Below are positions 41,402-50,580 of a DNA stretch of 64,000 nt, one piece after another. The position numbers were made by a program, and so were the translations under genes. Each line of letters starts with the position of its first letter. Position 1 is the stretch's first letter. This stretch comes from Shewanella psychropiezotolerans. GTDB taxonomy: Bacteria; Pseudomonadota; Gammaproteobacteria; Enterobacterales; Shewanellaceae. The notes beneath the pieces were generated by a model. That model was not told the origin of the DNA and searched no databases. It worked only from the letters and a program-made list of their open reading frames with translations. The stretch spans positions 3,960,001 to 4,024,000 of the forward strand of contig NZ_CP041614.1 of the NCBI RefSeq assembly GCF_007197555.1. Reading direction: 5' to 3'.

Positions 41402-41641
41402 CATGTTCACCCTGTTATGGTTCGCCTTAGCGCGCACTGTAGGTTGGATTGCTCATTGGAAAGAGATGTTGGATCAACCTGGTCATAAGATCAGCCGTCC
41501 ACGTCAATTATATACCGGCGCACCTGAGCGTAGTTTTGTCTCACAAGACAAACGTGAATCTTAATGATTCTAGGACCTAGAACTTAAAATCTAGGAAGCA
41601 GGAACCACAGGAAGGCACTCATCGAGTGCCTTTTTTATTGC
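41402..41641 (+). pseudogene. Second copy of the gltA 3' end with its own terminator (remnant)
   Basis: Starts in gltA at codon MFT and carries the C-terminus through stop and terminator. The first 50 or so bases differ at about 10 positions and include one extra codon ([11 protein letters not shown] versus [10 protein letters not shown] in the true gene), whereas from ATTGG (about 41457) to the end the two copies are identical but for two transitions after the stop. This mosaic suggests a foreign or diverged allele joined to a nearly identical tail, or gene conversion after duplication. No start codon serves it. Confidence 0.85.
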
Positions 41642-41693
41642 AAGTGTTACGATGAAATCGTTCCTAAAACTAATGCCTAGACACTATGAACTT

Positions 41694-41707
41694 ATACCAA
41701 TTGGTAT
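41694..41707. repeat. Perfect 14-base palindrome ATACCAATTGGTAT
   Basis: Palindromic sequence at the 3' end of the broken acetyltransferase gene. The half ATTGGTATTAG occurs again at 42268-42278, so the acetyltransferase region lies between two copies. Similar half-motifs occur near 6915, 12283 and in the hairpin at 32060-32091. Confidence 0.5.
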
Positions 41708-42183
41708 TAGACCCACTTCTCCATCACAAAGTTTGTTAGCACTTGTCCCCGAACTTCTACTTCCTGCGAGTTAACCAGAGTAAAACCAAAATGCTCGAAA
41801 AATGGTCTTGCAGTTATGCTGACATGGGAATAGCAACGACATATACCTTTAAATGCTGCCTCATTGAACAGAGTATTCATCAAAGCTTTACCTCCCCCCT
41901 GCCCTTGGTGATCCACATGACAGAAAAAATGGTCGATATAGCCATCACTTTGAAGATCAGCAAAACCTAGCTGCTTGCCTTCAGATTCGGCAATGAAAGG
42001 GTCCATGGCTTGGATACGCTTAGGCCAAGTATCAGGTAAAGATCGTGTCGGTGCCCAGGCTGATACCTAGAGCAGGCTATAGTCTCTGATATTGACTCTG
42101 TGAATGGTATCGTATTTAATCTGCCACAGGACGACTGGATCATCTGATTGTTCAGCTTGATTAAACTTTCGTATCTGTATCAT
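41707..42183 (-). pseudogene. GNAT-family acetyltransferase with an internal amber codon
   Basis: The reverse strand from ATG 42183 reads an acetyltransferase (MIQIRKFNQAEQSD then YDTIHRVNIRDYSLL) up to a TAG at codon 39 (42067-42069). The frame continues without a shift as VSAWAPTRSLPDTW, then a complete C-terminal domain ending NFVMEKWV. In relatives this position usually holds Gln, which differs from TAG by one base (CAG to TAG). The protein would be 158 residues if read through. It may be a young nonsense pseudogene or a sequence error; the C-terminal 99 residues could still start at ATG 42006. Confidence 0.85.
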
Positions 42184-42274
42184 GCCAGTCCTTTACGGTT
42201 ATGACTTAAATCCAGCTTTATGCCAGATGAGCGCGATATAATAACCGGACTGACTCAGATTAGAAGGATTGGTA

Positions 42275-42649
42275 TTAGTCCGCTAACCATTTATCGACTG
42301 CTTCACGCTTACCTTGCTTAATATCACGGCGCATCTCTTCGGCAATCTCATCGCGGGAGTCCAATCTATCTTTTGCCCTGTTTATCTTCCTGGAGGCATT
42401 GTGCTCCATTTTATCCAGTTTCTTGTCGACATAGCTGCCATCGGCCAGATCCCGAGCATTGCCTGTGGCTCTATTGACCTTATTCTTAGTCTTATTGTAT
42501 TCGTGCTTGTACTTATATTTGTTGTCTTTAATGTCACGATTCATGCGAACTGCATCTTTCAATAAGTTCTGTGCATGCAGATTTGGTGAGAATAAGAACA
42601 CTGACATCAAGGCCATAACGACTACATTTTTCATCAGAGTGAATTTCAT
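42275..42649 (-). CDS. Small periplasmic hypothetical protein, Lys/Arg/Asp-rich
   Basis: About 124 residues from 42649 (MKFTLMKNVV), with a signal peptide ending at LHA-QN, then a highly charged, probably helical domain with repeated Asn/Lys/Asp (MNRDIKDNKYKYKHEYNKTK, then MEHNASRKINRAKDRLDSRD). Function not known. The frame is open to 42664. Upstream, AAGGAG stands 3 bases before an ATG that begins a three-codon frame (ATG AGT AGA TAA) rather than this gene, so the true start is uncertain. The charged repeats could bind nucleic acid or cell-wall polymers, but this is not supported. Confidence 0.7.
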   Translation of the reverse strand: MKFTLMKNVVVMALMSVFLFSPNLHAQNLLKDAVRMNRDIKDNKYKYKHEYNKTKNKVNRATGNARDLADGSYVDKKLDKMEHNASRKINRAKDRLDSRDEIAEEMRRDIKQGKREAVDKWLAD

Positions 42650-42752
42650 AAGAGTGTCTTCCATAAGAGTTATCTACTCATTATCTCCTTCCAATCCCAG
42701 TAAATGAACGCCACTTGATGCATTAAGGTTATTAACAAAACAAATGAACTGC

Positions 42753-42782
42753 CACCTTTGATACATCTTGTATCAAAAGGTG
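42753..42782. promoter_or_regulatory. Inverted repeat upstream of the RND efflux operon
   Basis: CACCTTTGATACA and TGTATCAAAAGGTG form 13-base arms with one inserted A and a 3-base centre. No T run follows, so it is more likely an operator than a terminator. It lies about 200 bases before the membrane-fusion gene, but no regulator gene is adjacent. Confidence 0.5.
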
Positions 42783-42983
42783 TTTGAATTGTTACAAAAT
42801 TAATCGTTAAATCCCTATTAGTCAAAAGCATCAATTTTTAAACCTTTTCGCTACATTGTGTTTAACAAGTTTAACTTGGTGGACACTGTAAACATTAAGC
42901 CATTGTATTTAACATGTTTTATTTGTTGGCATGGCTTGTGCTTAGTTAGTGATAATTGGAACAAATAACTTAGGTATTTTTAC

Positions 42984-44111
42984 ATGGACTCTTTAAATAC
43001 ACTCGCTAACACTCAAGTAACTCACTCACAAAAATCCGGCATTCAGACTCGCCCACTCAATGGTTTCAAGTTTGCACTCCCCCTCCTTCTGGTATCTGTG
43101 CTCTCAGCTTGTAGCGGTGAAGAGCCTCCTAAAGAAGAGGAGAAGTATGCCGTTCCAGTCGAAACGACCACTGTCATTCAGGGAGATGTCTCTTCTTTCT
43201 ACAGCACAACTGCCACACTCGAAGCCCCGGAAGAAGCCAAGGTGGTCACTCGCATCGCAGGCTTGATTGAAGCCATCGAGGTCGAAGAGGGTGACAGAGT
43301 CACCAAGGGTCAATTACTGGCGGTTATCGATGCTAAGAGACAGAGATACGATCTCGCCCGCTCACAGGCCGAAGTGGAAATAATCGAACAGGAACTCAAC
43401 CGATTAAAGAAGATGGGCAATAGGGAGTTCATCAGCGCAGACTCCATGGCCAAACTCGAATACAACATGCAGGCCGCTATCGCTAAACGCGATTTGGCAA
43501 GCCTGCAGGTCGAAGAGAGCATGGTTCGCTCCCCCATCGAGGGCGTTGTCGCCACTCGCTTCGTTAAAAAAGGCAATATGGCAAAAGAGTTCGACGAGCT
43601 GTTTTATATCGTTAATCAAGACGAACTGCACGGTATCGTCCATCTTCCCGAACAACAACTTCAGAGCTTACGTCTGGGTCAGGACGCACAAGTGTTCGCC
43701 AATAAGCATTCCCAAGATACGGTTCATGCAAAAGTATTGCGTATCAGCCCCATCGTCGATGCCCAGAGTGGTACCTTCAAGGTCACCCTATCTGTACCCA
43801 ACGACAATGCCAAGCTAAAAGCCGGCATGTTTACCCGAGTCGAACTCAGGTATGACACCCACAATAATGTGATCACTGTGCCTTATAACGCTGTGGTCAA
43901 CCAAGATAATCAGTTTGCCCTCTATGTCATCGACGGTACTAATGTGAATCGCCGTGAAGTCTCCCTAGGGTATCGTGAAGCCGATACCGTTGAGATTATT
44001 GCCGGCATTGAACCCGGTGAGCAGATAGTGATCCGCGGTCAGCAAAATCTAAAAGATCAGTCACTTGTAGAAGTGATCAGTTCATTAGATCTAGCCTCAG
44101 TCGAGAAGTAA
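42984..44111 (+). CDS. RND efflux periplasmic adaptor (membrane-fusion lipoprotein)
   Basis: 375 residues. A lipoprotein signal with lipobox LSAC (Cys near residue 43) anchors it in the inner membrane; the N-terminal 25 residues before the hydrophobic segment are unusually long, so a later start is possible. The HlyD/AcrA-type parts are the biotinyl-lipoyl half (IAGLIEAIEVEEGDRVTKGQ and MVRSPIEGVVATRFVKKG), a short helical hairpin and a beta-barrel with GTFKVTLSVPN. It is followed 12 bases later by the first of two RND permease genes. No outer-membrane channel gene is next to it. Confidence 0.9.
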   Translation: MDSLNTLANTQVTHSQKSGIQTRPLNGFKFALPLLLVSVLSACSGEEPPKEEEKYAVPVETTTVIQGDVSSFYSTTATLEAPEEAKVVTRIAGLIEAIEVEEGDRVTKGQLLAVIDAKRQRYDLARSQAEVEIIEQELNRLKKMGNREFISADSMAKLEYNMQAAIAKRDLASLQVEESMVRSPIEGVVATRFVKKGNMAKEFDELFYIVNQDELHGIVHLPEQQLQSLRLGQDAQVFANKHSQDTVHAKVLRISPIVDAQSGTFKVTLSVPNDNAKLKAGMFTRVELRYDTHNNVITVPYNAVVNQDNQFALYVIDGTNVNRREVSLGYREADTVEIIAGIEPGEQIVIRGQQNLKDQSLVEVISSLDLASVEK

Positions 44112-44123
44112 GGAAACCGAACT

Positions 44124-47100
44124 ATGTCTATAATAACAACATCGGTAAGACGCCCGGTCACAGTATGGATGTTCATGTTGGCAGTGATCCTGTTCGGCAT
44201 GGTGGGTTTCTCACGTCTGGCAGTCAAACTCCTGCCTGACTTGAGTTACCCCACGATAACCATACGAACTCTGTATGTGGGCGCGGCCCCAGTCGAAATC
44301 GAGCAGCTAGTCTCTAAACCCATCGAAGAAGCGGCGGGTATCGTAAAGGGCTTAAGAAAAATCAGTTCAATATCACGTTCAGGTATGTCTGATGTGGTGC
44401 TTGAGTTCGAATGGGGCACTGACATGGACATGGCCAGCCTGGATGTTCGGGAAAAACTGGACACGATTATCTTGCCTCTCGATGTAAAGAAACCGCTACT
44501 GCTTAGATTTAATCCAAACCTTGATCCTATCGTTCGCCTCGCCTTATCGGTTCCCGACGCCAGCGATAACGAGCTCAAGCAGATGCGCACTTACGCCGAA
44601 GAGGAATTAAAACGCCAACTCGAGTCCTTAACCGGTGTTGCCGCCGTCAGACTCTCGGGCGGTCTACAGCAAGAAGTGCACATTCTGCTCAATCAAGAAA
44701 AACTGACTCAGCTCAATCTAAACGCCGATAAAATACGTAATCGTATCGCCGAAGAAAATATTAATCTGTCTGCGGGTAAAGTGGTCCAGGGAGATAAAGA
44801 ATATTTGGTGCGCACCCTTAACCAGTTCAACTCTCTGGAAGAGCTGGGTGAGATCATCGTGTATCGCGACGCTCAGACATTGGTCAGGCTATTTGAGGTT
44901 GCCGACATTGTCGATGCCCATAAGGAGCGTAACGATATCACCCGCATTGGTGATCAAGAATCTATCGAGCTAGCAATTTACAAGGAAGGAGATGCGAATA
45001 CCGTAGCCGTGGCCAGAAAAGTCAACGCGGCGCTCAAAGAGTTAAATGCTAACCAGGTAAAATCAGAATTAACCGTTATCTACGATCAATCGGAATTTAT
45101 TGAGAGTGCAGTGAGTGAAGTGACATCGTCCGCACTGATAGGTAGCTTGCTCTCTATGTTGATCATCTATCTATTTCTGAAAGATATTATTCCTACCTTG
45201 ATCATCTCTATCTCGATTCCATTCTCGGTCATCGCCACATTTAACATGATGTATTTTGCCGATATCAGCTTAAACATCATGTCACTGGGCGGAATAGCAC
45301 TGGCTGTGGGGTTACTTGTCGACAACGCTATTGTGGTACTCGAAAACATAGATCGCTGTCGCTCGCTTGGCATGAGTAAGCTCGAAGCGGCTGTAACTGG
45401 AACTAAAGAGGTCTCCGGGGCGATATTTGCTTCGACACTGACCACACTCGCCGTCTTTGTCCCTCTGGTCTTCGTCGATGGTGTTGCTGGCGCCCTGTTC
45501 TCGGATCAGGCTTTGACAGTCACCTTCGCGCTGTTAGCCTCGCTTCTGGTCGCGCTTACCACCATTCCTATGTTGGCATCTCGAGAAGGCATAAAGTCTC
45601 TGCCTCCTCTACTCGCTAAAGAGAAGAAGCCAACACCTGAGACTAAAATGGGCAAGTTAACACACTACAGTGCCACGGTTTTCTCTTTTCCCTTTATCGT
45701 CTTATTCAGTTACTTACCCAGTGCCCTGTTAACCTTAGCGCTTATGTTTGGTCGCCTACTGTCGTGGTTCACCGGGCTGTTTATGCGCCCCCTGAGCCAA
45801 GGATTTAACTGGTGTTATCATAAACTGGAAATCCTCTATCATCTCCTACTCGCCTTGGCGCTTAGATTCAAAGTCATGACTCTGTCAATCGCTATCCTAG
45901 TCACCTTAGGGGCGGCCTCATTAGTGCCTAAATTGGGAATGGAGCTTATTCCCCCAATGAACCAAGGTGAATTCTATGTCGAGATCCTTCTGCCACCAGG
46001 AACCGAAGTATCAGAGACTGACAAGATACTGCGTCGACTCGCCCTTTCGATAAAAGGCAGGGAAGATGTTAAGCATGCTTATAGTCAGGCGGGAAGTGGC
46101 GGCTTGATGACATCGGATACCTCTCGTGGTGGTGAAAACTGGGGACGCTTGCAAGTCGTGCTAGCAGATCCTGATGCCTTCGATGCCGTCGCATCTGTAC
46201 TACGTACCACAGCGATGCGTATTCCTGAGCTGGAGGCTCAGATACAACACCCTGAGCTCTTTAGTTTCAAGACGCCACTGGAAATTGAGCTGATTGGTTA
46301 TGATCTGACTCAATTAAAGCAAACGGCTAATGACTTAGTCGACGCATTATCAGACTCAGACCGCTTTGCAGATCTTAAGTCCAGCTTAAGAGATGGCCAA
46401 CCTGAGATCAGTATTCGCTTCGACCATCAGCGCTTGGCGGCACTGGGCATGAATGCACCAACCGTGGCAAATCGTATCGCTCAGAGAATTGGTGGTACCG
46501 TTGCCAGCCAATACACGGTGAGAGATCGTAAAGTCGATATCCTGGTAAGAAGCGAGATAGATGAGCGCGATCAGATAAGCGATATCGGCGCCATGATCAT
46601 CAACCCAGATAGCAGCTACCCAATAGCACTCAGTGCCGTTGCCGATGTGACACTCAAGCTAGGTCCTTCGGCCATCAATCGAATCAGCCAGCAAAGGGTC
46701 GCCATTGTCTCAGCGAATTTAGCCTATGGGGATCTCAATGAAGCCGTATTGGAAGCCAGAAACATCTTAGCCAAGCAGACACTGCCAACCTCGATTCAGG
46801 CCAGATTTGGTGGCCAGAATGAGGAGATGGAACACTCATTCCAGTCGCTGCAGATAGCCTTAGTGTTAGCCATATTCTTAGTCTATCTGGTCATGGCCAG
46901 TCAGTTTGAATCACTGCTGCACCCTCTGCTTATTCTGTTTGCCGTGCCTATGGCGGTCGGTGGCAGCATATTGGGCCTGTATGTAACTGGTACCCATTTG
47001 AGTGTGGTGGTGTTCATCGGACTCATCATGCTGGCCGGCATAGTGGTCAACAATGCCATCGTACTGGTGGATCGCATTAACCAGCTACGCCAGGAGGGCA

Positions 47101-47393
47101 AAGAGAAGATGGCGGCCATATCTGAAGCGGCCAAGTCTCGTTTACGTCCCATTATCATGACCACCATGACGACAGCCTTAGGCCTGTCCCCCATGGCCTT
47201 CGGATTGGGCGATGGATCTGAGGTCCGCGCACCTATGGCGATCACAGTAATATTCGGTCTGATCTTATCGACTCTACTCACCTTAGTGGTGATACCTGTG
47301 CTGTACGCCCTGTTCGATCGTAAGCAATATGCCCCAGCAGAGAGCAAAGAGGCGCAAGACGCACAGCTCGCGAGTGAAGGAGGTCAGGCATGA
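44124..47393 (+). CDS. RND efflux permease, first of two
   Basis: 1089-residue HAE1-type inner-membrane proton-driven pump. Two sets of membrane segments and periplasmic porter domains are visible, e.g. GGIALAVGLLVDNAIVVLENI in segment 4, carrying a conserved Asp. An extra segment around residues 490-600 (KEKKPTPETKMGK and hydrophobic stretches) is longer than in typical RND pumps. It overlaps the next permease gene by ATGA (47390-47393), indicating a coupled two-permease pump as in MdtBC-type systems. Confidence 0.9.
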   Translation: MSIITTSVRRPVTVWMFMLAVILFGMVGFSRLAVKLLPDLSYPTITIRTLYVGAAPVEIEQLVSKPIEEAAGIVKGLRKISSISRSGMSDVVLEFEWGTDMDMASLDVREKLDTIILPLDVKKPLLLRFNPNLDPIVRLALSVPDASDNELKQMRTYAEEELKRQLESLTGVAAVRLSGGLQQEVHILLNQEKLTQLNLNADKIRNRIAEENINLSAGKVVQGDKEYLVRTLNQFNSLEELGEIIVYRDAQTLVRLFEVADIVDAHKERNDITRIGDQESIELAIYKEGDANTVAVARKVNAALKELNANQVKSELTVIYDQSEFIESAVSEVTSSALIGSLLSMLIIYLFLKDIIPTLIISISIPFSVIATFNMMYFADISLNIMSLGGIALAVGLLVDNAIVVLENIDRCRSLGMSKLEAAVTGTKEVSGAIFASTLTTLAVFVPLVFVDGVAGALFSDQALTVTFALLASLLVALTTIPMLASREGIKSLPPLLAKEKKPTPETKMGKLTHYSATVFSFPFIVLFSYLPSALLTLALMFGRLLSWFTGLFMRPLSQGFNWCYHKLEILYHLLLALALRFKVMTLSIAILVTLGAASLVPKLGMELIPPMNQGEFYVEILLPPGTEVSETDKILRRLALSIKGREDVKHAYSQAGSGGLMTSDTSRGGENWGRLQVVLADPDAFDAVASVLRTTAMRIPELEAQIQHPELFSFKTPLEIELIGYDLTQLKQTANDLVDALSDSDRFADLKSSLRDGQPEISIRFDHQRLAALGMNAPTVANRIAQRIGGTVASQYTVRDRKVDILVRSEIDERDQISDIGAMIINPDSSYPIALSAVADVTLKLGPSAINRISQQRVAIVSANLAYGDLNEAVLEARNILAKQTLPTSIQARFGGQNEEMEHSFQSLQIALVLAIFLVYLVMASQFESLLHPLLILFAVPMAVGGSILGLYVTGTHLSVVVFIGLIMLAGIVVNNAIVLVDRINQLRQEGKEKMAAISEAAKSRLRPIIMTTMTTALGLSPMAFGLGDGSEVRAPMAITVIFGLILSTLLTLVVIPVLYALFDRKQYAPAESKEAQDAQLASEGGQA

Positions 47394-50300
47394 ACCTCAC
47401 CCGATTAGCCATTTCAAGGCCGGTAACCACCAGCATGTTTTTCGTCGCCATTCTCTTATTTGGTTTGGCTTCGAGTCGCTTGCTGCCTTTAGAGATGTTT
47501 CCTGGCATAGATATGCCTCAGGTGAACATAGAGGTGCCTTACAAGGGCTCCACTCCGGCCGAAGTCGAGCGTGATATCACCAGTATTTTGGAGGAATCGT
47601 TAGCCACCATGGGCGGAATAGAAGAGCTGAGATCCAGCTCTTCACAAAATGGCGCCGAAATTGAGCTCAGAATGAAGTGGGGAGAGAACGTCGCCACTAA
47701 AAGCTTAGAGGCCAGAGAAAAAATCGATGCAGTGAGACACCTGCTGCCAAAAGATGTTGAGCGTGTCTTTATCAGGCAGTTCTCAACCGCAGATATGCCG
47801 GTGCTAAATTTAAGAATATCCAGCGACCGCGAGCTATCCGGAGCATTTGACCTGCTCGATAAGCAGCTTAAACGTCCGCTGGAGCGAGTCGAAGGTGTTT
47901 CTCAGGTGACGCTATACGGCGTCGAACAGAAGCAGATTGAGATCAGGATAAATGCCGATAAGTTGTCGGCCAGTGGGATCTCTATCCCCTATCTTCAGCA
48001 GCGCCTGCAACAGGAAAATTTTATCGTCAGCGCGGGGATCTTGAGAGCCAACTCGCGAGTCTATCAAGTCTCTCCTAAGGGAGAATTTAGAAACTTAGAT
48101 GATATTAACGCCGTTGTGCTTAAACCTGGTATCACGCTTGGCGATATCGCCACTATCAGCTTCTCGCTTCCCGAGCGTTTAGATGGCAGGCACTTAGACA
48201 AGAACTACGCGGTAGGCTTGGACGTTTTCAAGGAGTCGGGCGCTAACCTGGTCGATGTGTCTGCAAGAGTGATGAAGGTCATCGAGGCTGCCAAGCAAGA
48301 CGAGCAGTTTGACGGCATCAAGTTATTCGTCATGGAAGATCAGGCTTATGGGGTCACATCGTCATTGAACGATCTCCTGACCGCCGGCCTAATAGGTGGC
48401 CTGCTCTCTTTTGCTGTCCTGTATCTGTTTCTCAGAAACCTGAAGATGACTTTAGTGGTGGTGACCTCTGTCCCCATCTCTATCTGTATGACATTGGCCG
48501 CCATGTACCTGTTAGGGTATAGCCTCAACATTCTCTCCATGATGGGCTTGTTACTCGCCGTCGGCATGCTTATAGATAATGCCGTGGTCGTCACCGAGAG
48601 CGTATTACAGGAGAAACAAGCCAAGGGCTCAAGCTCCAGCAAAGAGTCTGATTCTGCGGTACTGACCGGGGTGAACAAGGTGTCACTGGCGGTCCTCGCC
48701 GGTACACTCACCACTGGCATCGTATTTCTGCCCAACATCTTCGGCGTAAAAGTCGAATTGACCATCTTCCTGGAGCATGTGGCCATCGCTATCTGTATCT
48801 CTCTGGCAGCGTCACTTTTGGTCGCGAAAACCTTACTGCCACTGATGCTCAGTAAGATGAACATAGAGGTCGAAACCAAAGATAAAGAGAGCAAACTGCA
48901 GACCTACTATCACAAGAGTCTGGATTGGATCTTAACCAGGCCACGTACCTCAGGTGTAATATCTCTCATCATTTTGGCATCCACTGCCCTGCCCTTAAGC
49001 ATGGTCAATCAAGATCAATCCGATGGTGAGGGCAACAATAAACTCTACATCAACTATCAGGTTGAGGGACGACACAATCTCGACGTCACCGAGGCGATGA
49101 TCACTAAAATGGAGACCTATCTCTATGCCAATAAAGATAAATTCCATATCGACTCTGTCTATAGCTACTACGCACCCGACCGCGGCCAATCGACCCTAAT
49201 CCTGAAACAAGATACCCAAGTCGACATGAAGGATCTAAAGCAAGTCATACGTGAAGGCTTCCCTAAGTTCTCCATCGCCAAGCCCCAATTTGGTTGGGGC
49301 GGCGGTAACAATGGCTTAAGAGTGACCCTGACCGGACGCTCCACCAGTGATCTTATCGAGATAAGTCAAAGAGTGATCCCGCTTCTGTCTGAGATTGAAG
49401 GCTTAACGGATGTGAGGTCAGAACTCAGCGGGGCTCAGCAGGAGGTGGTGATCCAGATTGACAGGCAGATGGCTGCCAGACTCGATCTCAAGCTCAACGA
49501 AATCGCTTCCAGTATCTCTATGGCCTTAAGAGGCAGCCAACTTAGATCTTTTCGTCATGATCCCAATGGCGAGTTACGCATCGAGATGTCCTTCGAGCAA
49601 GAATGGCGCCTGTCGCTGGAGAGATTAAAACAGCTTCCTGTGATCAGAATCGATAACCGGGTCTATACCTTAGATAGCTTAGCGAGTATCACCATCTCGC
49701 CAAGATTCGATACCATTCGCCACTATGACAGACAGACGGCCTTGTCTATCGGCGCAAACTTAGATGATCTCACCACAGAAGAGGCACAGGAAAAGATAAC
49801 TCAAGTGATGGAGACGGTGAATTTCCCTGCGGGATATGGCTATTCACTCAGGGGAGGCTTCGAGAAACAAGATGAAGATCAGGCGGTAATGGCGACCAAC
49901 ATGCTGCTGGCCTTAGCCATGATCTACATAGTGATGGCGGCTCTGTTCGAATCTTTACTGCTACCGACAGCCATCATCACCTCGATCCTGTTTTCCATCA
50001 CAGGCGTGTTTTGGGGCTTGCTATTTACCGGCACACCTATGGGCGTCATGGTCATGATAGGCATATTGATCTTAATGGGTATCGTGGTGAACAACGGCAT
50101 AGTACTGGTGGATCAGATTAATCAGAAAGAGCCGGCACTCGACAAGCTATCGGGAGAAATCAGTCAGGTGTGTATTTCACGTCTTCGCCCTGTGCTTATG
50201 ACTGTCGGCACCACAGTACTGGGTTTACTGCCGCTGGCACTGGGTGATACTCAGCTAGGTGGAGGGGGTCCATCATATTCACCCATGGCCATTGCTATCA

Positions 50301-50446
50301 TAAGCGGCTTAACATTTTCTACCGTGACCAGTCTTTATCTGGTGCCCCTGTGTTATCAAGCCCTATATAGAATGCGCTACAACGCAGCCGTACGCTTAGG
50401 TCGTGCAAATAGCCTTTCGAGAAGGCTCATGCCTTGGGCATATTGA
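47390..50446 (+). CDS. RND efflux permease, second of two
   Basis: 1018 residues, HAE1-type, with MGLLLAVGMLIDNAVVVTESVL in segment 4 and the C-terminal MGIVVNNGIVLVDQIN. It begins MNLTRLAISRPVTTSMFFVAI, a typical RND start. Together with the preceding gene it should form a heteromultimeric pump served by one adaptor. The substrate is unknown. It ends before a strong terminator. Confidence 0.9.
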   Translation: MNLTRLAISRPVTTSMFFVAILLFGLASSRLLPLEMFPGIDMPQVNIEVPYKGSTPAEVERDITSILEESLATMGGIEELRSSSSQNGAEIELRMKWGENVATKSLEAREKIDAVRHLLPKDVERVFIRQFSTADMPVLNLRISSDRELSGAFDLLDKQLKRPLERVEGVSQVTLYGVEQKQIEIRINADKLSASGISIPYLQQRLQQENFIVSAGILRANSRVYQVSPKGEFRNLDDINAVVLKPGITLGDIATISFSLPERLDGRHLDKNYAVGLDVFKESGANLVDVSARVMKVIEAAKQDEQFDGIKLFVMEDQAYGVTSSLNDLLTAGLIGGLLSFAVLYLFLRNLKMTLVVVTSVPISICMTLAAMYLLGYSLNILSMMGLLLAVGMLIDNAVVVTESVLQEKQAKGSSSSKESDSAVLTGVNKVSLAVLAGTLTTGIVFLPNIFGVKVELTIFLEHVAIAICISLAASLLVAKTLLPLMLSKMNIEVETKDKESKLQTYYHKSLDWILTRPRTSGVISLIILASTALPLSMVNQDQSDGEGNNKLYINYQVEGRHNLDVTEAMITKMETYLYANKDKFHIDSVYSYYAPDRGQSTLILKQDTQVDMKDLKQVIREGFPKFSIAKPQFGWGGGNNGLRVTLTGRSTSDLIEISQRVIPLLSEIEGLTDVRSELSGAQQEVVIQIDRQMAARLDLKLNEIASSISMALRGSQLRSFRHDPNGELRIEMSFEQEWRLSLERLKQLPVIRIDNRVYTLDSLASITISPRFDTIRHYDRQTALSIGANLDDLTTEEAQEKITQVMETVNFPAGYGYSLRGGFEKQDEDQAVMATNMLLALAMIYIVMAALFESLLLPTAIITSILFSITGVFWGLLFTGTPMGVMVMIGILILMGIVVNNGIVLVDQINQKEPALDKLSGEISQVCISRLRPVLMTVGTTVLGLLPLALGDTQLGGGGPSYSPMAIAIISGLTFSTVTSLYLVPLCYQALYRMRYNAAVRLGRANSLSRRLMPWAY

Positions 50447-50486
50447 GCAAACCATTTATAAAATGAGATTTGCGAGTAAATTGAAT

Positions 50487-50510
50487 AAGGGGCTGCAATT
50501 GCAGCCCCTT
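50487..50510. terminator. Terminator after the RND operon
   Basis: AAGGGGCTGCAA / TTGCAGCCCCTT is a perfect 12-base inverted repeat, followed by ACTTTTAC. Folded with a small loop it gives a strong hairpin. Confidence 0.8.
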
Positions 50511-50580
50511 ACTTTTACAGGTATCTTATTAACAATAACAACAAACAGTTAACTTATGAAAATAATAACAGAGGTAACAG

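Noticed and set aside
41707..42006. Intact 99-residue GNAT gene starting at 42006
   Set aside because: The sequence continues upstream in the same frame past a TAG as the conserved N-terminus, so it is better seen as a pseudogene.
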